DNA from: Ampullaceana balthica
Lineage: Eukaryota > Mollusca > Gastropoda > Lymnaeidae
NCBI GenBank assembly: GCA_944989445.1
Contig: CALYLW010000059.1
Location: 868,001 to 932,000, forward strand
Direction of reading: 5' to 3'
Length of the DNA stretch: 64,000 nucleotides
The number at the start of each line of letters is the position of its first letter. Positions within the stretch are counted from its first letter, which is position 1. Positions 1 through 12,400 of the stretch are shown here, piece after piece. A model generated the notes under the pieces. That model was not told where the DNA came from and searched no databases. It worked only from the letters and a program-made list of their open reading frames with translations. The position numbers and the translations under genes were made by a program.

Positions 1-364
1 TAAATTATCACTAAAATTCAGTTACATGCTTGTCTTTAATTGAATCATCCCTAAAAACATTTATAATCAAGAGTTTCAACCTCAAATTTTAAATTAAATC
101 ACAACACAAGGCAAGAAACACTTTCACAAACTATTAGCTGGTGTTTAGAGACTAAGTTATACATTTTGAACTTGTAAATGCCATTAAAAAAATTTACACA
201 CACAATTGAACAATAAATTAGTTGCTTCTTCTCAAGTAGTATTACAAAGCTTTTTTTTATTTACTAAATCAATTATATTATTTTGCAACTAATATATGAT
301 TTAAATTGTCCAATTTCATGTTTCCTTAACCTATTAAGCTTACCTTGTGATATAAAACAAAGTA

Positions 365-1797
365 CAGTCGAAACCGCTTAAGTCGACGGCGTTGGGGTAT
401 GAAAAATGGCGTCGACATAACCGATGATCGAGTTAAAACGAAAACCAATATGGCGGCAAAATATTAACATGTGCTTGAAATTTCTTTATGTACATGATTA
501 ATTAGTTAGCGTTAATTAGTGATGGGATGATAAATCGGAATCGTATCGGAACCCTAATATTTCTTCACTCTTTCCTAAGGTTGTAATGACCGTTCGTTTT
601 TAAGGACTGTTTAAAATTTAAATATAACCATGGTTCCCACTCAGGAAAACGGGAAAAAGTCGGGAATTCTTAAAAATAAATTCTCGGCCTTGAAAGTCGG
701 GAAAAGTTATGACTAATCGGGAATTTATATATATATATACATATATATAAACATGTATATATATTTATGCCGAAGTAAAGGACTTTGATTACGTCTCTAT
801 CATGTTTCGATTCCATTTAATGAAAAATAAGTTACCAGTTTATAATTGTCTGAGCATGCGCTAAAAGGTCAAAGTTTACGCTTCGCCGTGTCACAGTCGC
901 GTTTGCAGTCGTATCAGCGAATTTAAAATACAAATAAACAAATCAATATGGTTATTTTAAGTTTAATGCTTTTGACGTGCAGGATATCTGTTACTTAACT
1001 ATCAGAACGTTCTCGAATTTCCTCAGTCAATCAAACTTGTAATATAAATAAAACTATTGTGGCCTTGACCGTTGATCACAGCACGCTGTGGGCTGTGTGT
1101 ACTGTGTTAGATCTCGGCCGGCAAATAAGTCTAAGCGATTTTTTAAAAAAATCATTCCTTATCAGAAATGATTTCATTTCATCGTCACGCGCGTGTTAGT
1201 GTCACAGTCACGTATCTTACTGGTAACAACAACAAACTTTTAAAAGAATAATAATTTATTAATTTTTTATTTAGTTATATAAAAACCACCGTCTATTCTC
1301 GATACAAACCTTTATTTTCATTTCTAAAGATATTCGTTTATCTTTAAAAATAGAATGATTAATGCATCAGAAAATGAATTAAGTTTAATAATAATATAAC
1401 ATGCACTGCAAAATAATGACGATTCACGACCTCTAACGTGATTGTCCAGTACCTCGGGTGAATACATACTCCATGGATACACGTCGAATTATAATTCACA
1501 CACGCAAAACAACACAATAGCCGGAAGTCTCGAAGAAAAACGAGATGTCAACACTGTTTTGAACTAAAAATGACAGAGTGCATTCCTAGGTCAACCGACG
1601 AAAATCGAGCTAAGCAAGTAAAGTTGCAAATTTGGCCCTCTTTTGTGCTCGAGGTACAAGGTTTCGGCGACTTAAAAAAATCGAACTAGCCGATGAAAAA
1701 ATGCTTAGACAAAGAGAGAATTTGGCGGTTCCAATAAAAAACGTCGACATAATAGGGTGTTTGAGCTAACCGAGCTCGAGGTAAGTGGGTTCGACTG
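365..1797. mobile_element. Tigger/pogo-like non-autonomous DNA transposon, copy 1
   Basis: Ends CAGTCGAAACCGCTTAAGTC and, inverted, CAGTCGAACCCACTTACCTC, flanked by TA on both sides (363-364, 1798-1799). The TA duplication and the CAG-starting termini fit the Tc1/mariner/pogo group. About 1.43 kb, inside the HUWE1 intron left of exon 51. The interior matches the copy at 8329 in the opposite orientation. No transposase ORF is recognisable. Confidence 0.75.
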
Positions 1798-1858
1798 TAC
1801 CACACAAATTTCTGGAAAAAATTAATTCATGGTAAGTTTTAAATTCAAATATACTTAC

Positions 1859-4800
1859 CATTTGAAATAGTCATTTCTGATATAACCTGGTCCTCTGGAT
1901 CACCACCTGTGCCAGTCTGAAAAATTTGTTGTAATACATTGTCCAGCTCTTCTTCCTAGAATTTAAAAAAGAATTGTTGTTGATAAAAATATTTAAAATA
2001 TCAAGCATACAAAATAAAAATTAATTTTAAACCATTCATAAACAGAAAGGTCCCCTTTCTACAACACATGAAATATGAAAAGAATTAGATCACTAACTTT
2101 ATTTCTTGAAAAATTGTTGAAGTTGTTTAAAGAAGTTCTGTAACTATCATAAATCATAATAACCAGTAATACTAAACTGAAAATACATTTTTACAATGTG
2201 AAAATCACTTATGTGAAGAACATTTCATCTTTCTTTCTTTCTTACTTACTTGTCCGACCACTTGAGGTTCAGCTATCTGATGTTCACTAGCAGTTTCTAA
2301 ATCTATCTGTGCATCTGGATTGTTAGTCACATCTTCGATGGTAACATTCATGTCATTGGCAACAGAGGCTGTTGCCAGAGGCTCACCCTGAGACTCCTCA
2401 ACTTGAAACACAAGAATAAGAACATTTGAGAAATCATAAGATGTATTCTTTTCAATTCAAAGATAATTTCTATAGCTGACTTAGTACTCGCTGCTCTCCA
2501 TCTTTGCTCATAAGTAAATATAGAAATTTTTAAAGAAAACTGCTTAGATGTAATCAGTTATAAATTTTAAAACCAAATAATGATCTGCATAATTTAGAAA
2601 ATAACCTTAAAACTCTGTTATTTTGGGGCAATAACATGGTAAATTATAATTATTTATCCATCCGAATAAAATAACATTAGTATTTCGGAATTAAGATTAC
2701 AATAATTTAGTATTGGAGACATGGCAAATAATTTCATTAGTGAGGTGAAATGCATTTGAGCAAAGTGAAGTTAATTATTAATAAAACAAAATACAGAAAT
2801 TATCGCAAGGCAAGTTAAAATTTGATTAGTGTAGTAAATTCATCACTCTATATATCTTGAAATAACTTTTGCATTAATACCATGTGAAGTTCAAAAGATA
2901 AACTAATTATTAGTAATTACCATTGGGAAGTGATGGCTCTGTAACAACTTGAGTTGTGGTTCCTCCCTGGTCTGGAGCAGTGCTGTTGTGATCTCCACTT
3001 GCTTTTTTCATTGACACAAATTTGTCTGGAGAATTCACTGATCGAGACAGTGTCTCCAAAGGTTTTAGGGCAGCATTGATGGTTGGGGCTAAGAATGGTG
3101 ATGATAGGTCCAAACTGTGAGGTATGCGAGCAAGGTCAACCAACACCCCCTTTTTCACCAGTATTTTCATCATGTTGTTATTCAACACCTGTTGTCCTTT
3201 TAAAACAAAAAAAGAAATATTATGTGTAAACTAAATTTATCAATTACTATTCCAGTCCCTGTTTAAAAAATTAAGTACAAGTAAGGTTTTATAAGTAACT
3301 GTGATATTTTAAATTTTAATTGCAAAGTAGTCTATAGTTTAATCTACCCTTAAAAACTTGATTTGGCACTTGTCCAGGTGTAGGGCAAGAATCAATCATA
3401 GTGTTGATAATACTAGCTAAAGCCTGGATTCTCTGATGTTTTGAAGATCCCTCTGGAAGTGCCAAGGCTCTCTGCAAGGCTCCTTTCACCTCAGTCACTA
3501 AAGCCATTTGAGCATCAGGACTGTGGCTACACGATGCTATACTTGCAATAAACACTCTTGACAAAGCTGGGCAGTCATTGTCCCCAACATCTTGGGAGCT
3601 GGGTAAAAGACTGTCAAGAACAAAAGCGAGAACAGAGCAGCCCTGGAATAGAATTTTCATCAAAAATTAACAAAACTTAATTAAGGCAATCAAGGAGCAA
3701 AGAAGCTCCTCTAAAAGTTTAAGCCTTTATTTCACTTCCGAATTGACACAATAACGAAACTTTTTTAAAAAAATAATACTTTCCATATATTTTTTATAAA
3801 TTAAAATAAATACGATTTAAAAAATAATTTGAATCTCTCAGAAGTGTGTGAATTCTAATATGCGATCTTTTAGAAATTATTATTATTTTATCTCATGAAT
3901 TTCTTATTTCAAGGTTACATGGTGACATTAGCTGTTTTATATTATCAAACAAATGACTTACATCTGGTACAAGTTCAGTCTGCCCTGGAAGGTAATTGTA
4001 CTGAGTGATAAGTTGTACACAGTTCCCATAGGATCGAATAATTTCTGATAGAAGTCTGAGAATCGCTGATTTGGGAATCAAGGCTGAAAGAGTAGGGAAA
4101 TTGTTGCCTTCTACTCCTGCAGGAGATGATTCTTTTTCCTGTATAAAATTACAACTGAGTTAATATGAAATATTAAATTTCCTCTAATTTAATTTTAAAA
4201 TGTCTGTAAAAATGGGTAAATTTATTAGTAAAAGCACTAACTCAAATGACAAGCTATTTTGATAATAGATTAAACAATTCAATTAATTTAAATTTATTTA
4301 TTTCTACAACTATGGCAAGAATTTTATTCATTGATTCCAGAAGCTTAAATAGAATAAGGCTTTAAAAAAAAAGCAGTGTAAATACATTAAAATCCCCTTT
4401 GAACAAATATATTTTACCAAACCCAGCCCAGATGTCTGTTCAGTTTCTCCAGAGGGCTGTGAGCTAGCTCCTGTTCCACACCGGATCACATACGAGAAAT
4501 GAGGACTATTTCCTGAATAACCTTCTGACACTGCCTCTTGTATGGCCTCTGATAATGTCAACAATCCTTTAGTTAGTGAAGAAGTATCTGAACGAATTTA
4601 AATAAAAGTTAATAAAACAATATAGGAAATTTTAAGAACCAATTTTAAAAATCAACTGGAAAAAAAGTATGAATGTTGATTGAAAAGGTCTTTAAAAATG
4701 ATAAGTCTCGTCAGATTTTTAAAAAATCAAATATATGACTTAAATTTTTGTAATAGAAACTTACTATCTTTGGTTGTTTTTTTTGGTGGCTCTGCAATGA

Positions 4801-6406
4801 GGGCATTCAAAAGGTCCCAAATAAACGTTTTTATTGAAGGGTTGACTAAAGACTCCAACTGTTTAGTGGGGGTACATTTAAGGATTTGGGGAGCATTTGG
4901 GCCACAATAACGACTTTCATCTTCATCTAAAATTGGATGATAAGAAATAAGAATAAACAAACATCGCTTTTTAAAAAATTAGATGCATATACCATTTCTG
5001 GTACAAACTGTAAAGTCATTTTTAAAATGTCTTGAGTAGGTTTTTAAATAGTTGCACATTAACGATACTTTTGCTAGTAACATAAGAGAAAGTCACTGAA
5101 AAAATTATGCAGACCTGCGATTGTGTTTCTTATTTAACTGTTAAAACTTTTATGTTCCGAATGTTTTATTTAAAGTGCTTAGAGAAACTGAGTTGAATGT
5201 GTCATTTAAATATGGCAAATATGATCAAGATTAATTATTTTAACTTTGGCGAGTAAGAAAATTCTCTAATAAATGTAAAATAATAAGTACTCATTTCACA
5301 CCTCTAATAGATGCAGGCGGTAGGGCTATCTGTAAAGTATCTCTTGCCACCTGAGAAAACATTTCAGGATCACGACAGGCAGCTGGTCCTAAGACTCTAA
5401 GAACATAATGCATCTCTTTGGCCCCCACAACACCTTGACTGACACCAGATTGACAAGAGCCTATTCCAGCACACACATTACGCATAACCTGCAGAATAAT
5501 TAATTGAAAATCTTTAGTGGCTTAAGTACCACAAGCTCTTAAAGTGTTAATATTTGGAGAAAAATGAATTGTTAGCTATCACCCATTATTTTGTAAAAGC
5601 TAACATTTCTTCTTTTTTATTTAAAAATCAAAATAAATACAGATTATAAGAAAATGAATAATGATTGCTTAAAATAATTATTTTTAAGTGATTAAAAAAT
5701 TGTTATCACAGCAGCTATAAGGTGTTAAAAGAATTCAGTGAAATTACATTCTCTCCCATTACATATTCATACATTCCAATTATTCAGGTCTTCAAAACTA
5801 CCATGAAGACTCGATTTTTTTCAAATTATACTTCATATCTCATTAGAAATTTTTTGTGTACAAAAGAATGTGTAACTCTTACCTTTTCCATGCAGTAACG
5901 TAAGGATACAGGTTCTTCCAAAATATGTCGAAAAATAAGGGTTGCTAAGCTCAAAAAACCTTGAAAATTTGATTCTGATGTGAGAGTAAGAAGTCTCTTA
6001 GCGCCGCCTTCAGCTACAAACTTAACAGCATATTGGTGTTGGCGAGTCATGCGCAAAATTAGTCTCATAGCAGCATGAAGAGTATCTGGATTTAGATGAA
6101 TGCTGAGATATGCACTGAGACATCTAGATGAATGAGAAAAAAAAATTTTAAAATAAGTATATCTATTAAAATTCTAATACTACATTAGTGTCCTAAGTTT
6201 TTAAATAATAGTCTATTTACTCTTATTTTTTTCCTATGAGTAGTATTAGTAATTATGATTCACTAAGTATAATTTTTGGAGAATAATTCCTTTTAAAGAA
6301 TAAAAGAAAGAAAATTACCCGATAACAACTTCTATGTTCTCATGACCAAGCCCTGGTAGATAGTCCTCCATGTCTTCCGGGACTTCAAATTCTTTCTTGA
6401 TCTCTT
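1859..6406 (-). CDS. HUWE1: HUWE1 exons 42-51 (mid-protein solenoid), gene continues past the left edge
   Basis: Exons 6319-6406, 5883-6123, 5302-5488, 4765-4926, 4418-4587, 3962-4138, 3348-3642, 2921-3196, 2250-2401 and 1859-1955, residues 1872-2486. Recognisable strings: [63 protein letters not shown] and [12 protein letters not shown]. The last exon ([12 protein letters not shown]) aligns to the start of the vertebrate acidic region. It ends in phase 1 with a GT donor, so translation continues in an exon left of base 1. The BH3-like segment reported for vertebrate Mule would fall in this part of the protein; I could not confirm it by eye. Confidence 0.92.
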
Positions 6407-9400
6407 CTGTAAGAATAGCATTTTTAATTAAATTTACACTTTCAATTCAGTATTTTGCAATTAATTACTTATTTTAATTATTGTGATTGAAAAACGGTAT
6501 TGGCTTTTTTGTGATTGTTGAAGGATCTTTCTCTAATTACGCTTTCAATTGAATTCTCCCCCATAGCAACGTTTCTACTATTCAGGCCTTCATAACAAAA
6601 AAACTTGCCATCTTTTCAAACACCAATTTATATATCTTATCAAGTTCCAATGATTCTGTATTTCATATGCTGTGAGACCAGCCCCAGAATGGGATACCAA
6701 GCTATGTAAGTTTTCAATTTATCATCATTAAAGACTGACCTATTGCTTGGTCATCTGAACTGCTTTCCTTGATTTCTTTTTTTCCTTGTGGTTTCTCTTC
6801 TGCAGTTGGAATAGATAGCATTACTGGGCGCCTGTTTCCCGTTTCTTCGTTTAACTGTAGATGAAATGTTAAAATAAAAGCATTGATCATTTTTTTTAAA
6901 TCTGATTGTAATTAAAAAAGATTTTTTGAAGATTAGGTTCTATGAAAGAGGAAATTCAAAATATTAAGAGATAGAAAATATTTCTTGTAATGCATCGATA
7001 GAAAAATTCTTGCCAAATTAAAAGACTTTTATTAATAATTTTGGTAAATGTTTTCAGCACAGACTTTCTATACATGAAATATTTCAAGGAATTCATTTTT
7101 TTTTCTCCTACTGTTCAAGAACTTTGAATTTTGTTTTTGATAGAACACCATTTAAGTAGTTTTTCTGAAAATATTTGTTGTATTAGCCACTTTTAGATTT
7201 ATAATTTTAATCAATCTATTTTATTGCTAAAACCTGAGCACCCTCAACATTTTTTTACTGAACTAAGCATACATGATGTAACTCAGATGATGTAGTCAAC
7301 ACCTTTCAGTAATCTTTTTCACAAGACATACTAGTAACTACTGAGTGAAATAGTTATATGTATTCAAAAATTATGCCAAAGAGTTTGCGTTGGTAAGTAG
7401 GCAGAAAGCCTTTAGTAGAGTTTTTTTTTAAATGTCACTTGCCTGAATCATTGTTCCAAACTGTACATTATATTTCCTTCTGCCAGCCTGAAACCTGCCA
7501 ATAAAACAACAAAAAAACGTCAATATATTTTTGCCTAGAAATTTATAAATATGTATTCAAACGGGTGCATCGAATGTAACAAAAATCAGATGAATTATAA
7601 CAGGAATGAAAAACACACTTTTATAGAGGGCCACACTGAAGTTGATTAAGTATCAGTGCATATTGGATTTGCAAATTCACAAATTCAGTTTTAGAATAAA
7701 AGCAATAGCATGTTATAAATTTCTGTGACTTTGTTATCTCACCTTGAAAATTTTACATGTATAACAGATGATCATATGTAATATTCTTGCATGGCAATAT
7801 TTTAAATTTTCATCTGTTCCCTAAGCCTGAGTTCTATATAACATTATAAAAGCTTAAAATAAACAAAAACTAATGATTTCCCTTAAAAAAACTCACCTAA
7901 CAAAACTTTCTCCTTTTCTGTAAGCCTCATCAATTGTTGCATTATTATTTGTGCTATATTTACACCAGCGTCCACTGCTGTCATCAAACCATTTCCAAGT
8001 CCTGTTTCCACCCTGAATATACCACAAAAAAAAGAGATAAATACATAAATTAAACAGCTGTAAAAAAAAATAATATAAATGGTGGTGTTTTTAAACTGAA
8101 AAATGTATTTTAATTTAAAAATTTTTTAAAGAAAGGTATCAGCACTTACCACAGCTATTCTTGCTTGCATCTTCCTTTTAAGTGCAACAGATATCTTCTC
8201 CCACAAATCTAACAGTAGTAACATGGGAGCCAACCATCTAAAACCATTTTTTAAAATGTTGTTTAATAGGCTTCATTTAATATTTGACATGACATTTTTG
8301 TTTTATAAAATGTAAAATTGTGAAAATACAGTCGAACCCACTTACCTCGAGCTCGGTTAGCTCGACCACCCCACTATCTCGAGGTTTTTTATTGGAACCG
8401 CCAAATTCTCTCTTTGTCTTAGCATTTTTTCATCGGCTAATTCGATTTTTCTAAGTCGCCGAAACCTAATACCCCGAGCACAAAAGAGGGCCAAATTTGC
8501 AACTTAACGTTGCTTAGCTCGATCCTCGTCGGTTCGCCAGCAATGCATTTTTAGTTCAAAATAGTGTTGACATCTCGCTTTCTTCAAAACTTCCAGCTAT
8601 TGTGTGATTCTACGAGATTTCAATAAAAATTACCGGATGTTATTATCTTCTTTCACTTTCGATCCATGTGTGAATTAGATGTATTCACCCGAGGTGCCCA
8701 TAAATTGGCGTTAGCGATCTTTAATCCGTCATTATTTCGCATTGCATGTTATATTATTATTAAATTTAGTTCATTTTCTGATGCATTGATCATTTCATTT
8801 TTTAAAATAAACGCATATCTTTAGAATTGAAAATAAAGGTTTGTATCGAGAATCGACGGTGGTTTTCATATAATTAAATTTAAAAATTATTATTCTTTTA
8901 AAAGTTTGTTGTGTTGCTTTGTTACCAGTAAGATACGTGACTTTGACACTAACAGGCGCGTGACGATGAAATCAAATCATTTTCTTAATATTCCAGTACA
9001 TGTATATAATATTATTAATATACACGTCATCACTTTTGGAGGTCGAATTCTGATAAGGAATGATTTTTTTTTAAATTCACTTAGACATAGTTGCCGGCCG
9101 AGGTCTAACACACAGCCCACAGCACAGCGATCAACGGTCAAGGCCGCAATAGTTTTATTTATATTATTACAAGACTGAGGAAATTGGAGAGCGTTCTGAT
9201 AGTAACAGATATCCTGCACGTCAAAAGCATTAAACTTAAAATTACCATATTGATATGTTAATTTTTTTTTAATTCGCTGATTCGAAGGCATTGCAAACGC
9301 GCTATGGGACTAGGCGAGGCGTAAACTTTGACCTTTTAGTGTAGGTGAGGCGTAAACTTTGACCTTTCAGCGCATGCGCAGACAATTATAAACGTAACTT

Positions 9401-9460
9401 ATTTTGAATTAAATGGAATCGAAACATGACAGAGACGTAATCAAAGTCCTTTACTTCTGC

Positions 9461-9498
<38 letters not shown>

Positions 9499-12400
9499 AT
9501 TCCAGATTAGTCATAACTTTTCCCGACTTTCAAGGCCGAGAAATTTTTTTAAAGAATTCCCGACTTTTTCCCGTTTTCCTGAGTGGGAAACATGGTTATA
9601 TTTAAATTTTAAACGGTCCTTAAAACGAACGGTCATTACAACCTTAGGAAAGAGTGAAGAAATATTAGGGTTCCGATACGATTCCCATTAATCGTCCCAT
9701 CACTAATTAACGCTAACTAATTAATCATGTACATAAAGAAATTTCAAGCACATGCTTATATTTTGCTGCCATATTGGTTTTCATTTTAACTCGATCATCG
9801 GTTATGTCGACGCCATTTTTCATACCCCAACGCCGTCGACTTAACCGGTTTCGACTGTATTTGAACTATTTAACTTGGAACTAAAGTTAAATTGCATTTA
9901 CTTACTTCGGTGTAAGTTTAGAATCAGCGCTTTGATTTGGACACAGCATGGCATCTTTGCTTATTTGAAGGAGTTGCACAATACGCATTGGAAGATTAAC
10001 TTCTTGCATTGCCAAAGCACAAGCCAGGTTCATCTCCTGTGTAGAACCATTGACAGCATACTAAAAATTTTTACAGCATGACTTAGAATAATACTAATTT
10101 AAATGCAAACGCAATCAGATATGTTGGCTTAAAACAAAAAAAACAATGTGAAAGATAATGAATGGGATAGGTTTTTGTATTCTTAAGCCAACATTTCCAA
10201 TAGTAGGTTGTAAATGGATTTTACATTTTGGGATTTACAATTTAAAAGCTCTATTTTAAATTTACCTCTGCAAGTAAGCTGAGAAGATGAAGTCTTGTAG
10301 CAAATTTTTGAGCACTTGGAGAACTCTGCATAGCTGTAAAATTCATTTCCTGGGCGTAGATTGTCATTTCATCACACAGTAAACAGAGCTGAGAAATAGT
10401 GAATTACATGTTTCCCTTTTATATGTATTTGTATATATTTATATGGACTAAAATTTAATCAAGCTTCCTTATTATAAATTATGTTATGAATGTCAGTTGT
10501 AATAGCTCTTCTAATGTACTACTTACATCTTTGCAAAGTGTACCCAATGTTTCCCTCTTCCAACTAGCACCATTTCGTGCCATTACAACAATGAGAAGAT
10601 CACAGACCCTATATACTGTCTCGGGTAGTGTATCTAACAAGTTAAGGCAACCTGTCATTTTATTAAAAAATATATAAATATAAAGAGTCAAGCAAGAACG
10701 CATTTAAACAAGCGTTTTCTTTTCAAAATCTATTGAAAGAGTAATATCAATGTTATTTAAAGTGCTTTCTTCCCCATTCTGATTTATTAAGTGGGATTAG
10801 TAGGCCAGTTAAGAAATAATTTAACAGGAAATAATTTGCCCTAAACTTAAACTTAGATTACCAGGAAATATGTTGTAAGTAAACTCATCTAGGACCGCAG
10901 TGTGCAAGGGTTCTTCTGCTTCTTGCTTTTCCTCAGCGTCTTCATTCAATTTCTCATCTTTCCCTTCATTCTTTCCCTGAAGAACAAATGGTAAAATCTA
11001 TTTTTTTTAAAATCAAAATGTAATTTATTTTAATTATTAAAGAAATGCATAAATTAAGAAGATATGAAATTTAATTCATTTTTAAAAAGGACCCACAATG
11101 ACAAAAAGACAATTAAAAAACCATTCCTTTTAACATAAATATATGTTATTGCCATTCATTGCTACTTAAATTTGTCCTCTGGACTAAGAAAATGGTAAAT
11201 TTTAATAACTCAAAAGCCTTCTCGTCCTATTAATGACTTCATCAATTTCTAATGTCACAACATACAATTATGTACTTTTTATACCCTAAAATACATAGAG
11301 TTTGAGAACTTAACAGTCATGTCATTAAAGTTGGTCATCTCTGCTTGTTCCCCCCGGGCAAGATTACCTGGTCAGTGGACATGACTGCATTTTCCCCTAA
11401 AGACATGGCTATGGCTCTCATCATCTGGTCATCATCATTGTCTTGGTCCATGGCCCCAGCCAACGGCTGCAAACAGAGTACAGTAAACCCCTCTAATAAA
11501 TAAGCTACTTGAAATTTATAAGCTTTAAGTTCTGTCGTCGTGCAGTTTTTTGTGTCTACTTGAAACATAAGTTTAAAGTTCTGTCGCCTGAAGTTTTTTT
11601 GGTGTCATTCTTAAAATTGGCTGTTTCAGGTGTTAGTGAAGAAGGGAGGTGGCTGTTAACAAGTCATAATTGCAGTGTACCACATTTCTTTCTGATAATT
11701 AATGTTTACAAATTAGTCCTTAACAATTAAAAATGGCTTCACCCATGTTATGATATTAGAGTGCAGCCTCACATTAAATACAAACTTTAATGACAATAAA
11801 GTGATTTGAAACATGCTAATTTTCAAATAGGAAATACGGCTTTTATAGTGGAAGCTTTAAGGGGGGTCTAACTTTTTGTGATGACATGTGGGGGAGGGGG
11901 GGGGGAATCTGCCCAAATTGTGGAAGCAAGCAGGTCGTATTCCAAACAAAGGTCGTATACCAAGCAAAATGTCTCGTGTCCAAACACGACGTATACCAAG
12001 TTGGACTTATTCCAAAGCAGATGTATACAGAGGTACCACTGAATTTTCTTTTTTAAATTTAAATAAATACTTGTTACCCAATGTAGCTTAATGAATTTCT
12101 ATATGTTTCACTTTAAAAAAAAACTATTTTTCAAGAAGAAAATTCTTTGAAAAATTGATTCAAACTAGTCCAAATGGGAAACTAATAACTGTTACTTTAT
12201 ATATATAACATGTTAAATTCGTAACTCTTATCTATGAACAGTACCTTTTACTCAATCTTGCATAAAATTAGATATTTAACTCAGAAATGGACTCTAGGTG
12301 GCTTTGAACTCTATTTGAAGCATATTTTGTGAAAATAACTTACATTTTGAGTTGTACTGGGAACTGGATTAGTGAGAATGTAATCTGTGGCTTGTTCCAG

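Noticed and set aside
2798..2860. Possible further box C/D snoRNA in the intron between HUWE1 exons 49 and 50 (perfect GTGATGA)
   Set aside because: No CTGA D box (only CTGT) and no terminal stem.
5740..6620. Two similar short intronic segments (around 5770-5810 and 6560-6600) sharing GAAG(G/A)CCTGAATA on the minus strand
   Set aside because: No C box or closing stem could be found, so a snoRNA call is not supported; kept only as a weak similarity.
8906..9291. ORFs of 90-104 codons inside Tigger-like copy 2
   Set aside because: No recognisable transposase motif; overlapping frames on both strands of a repeat.
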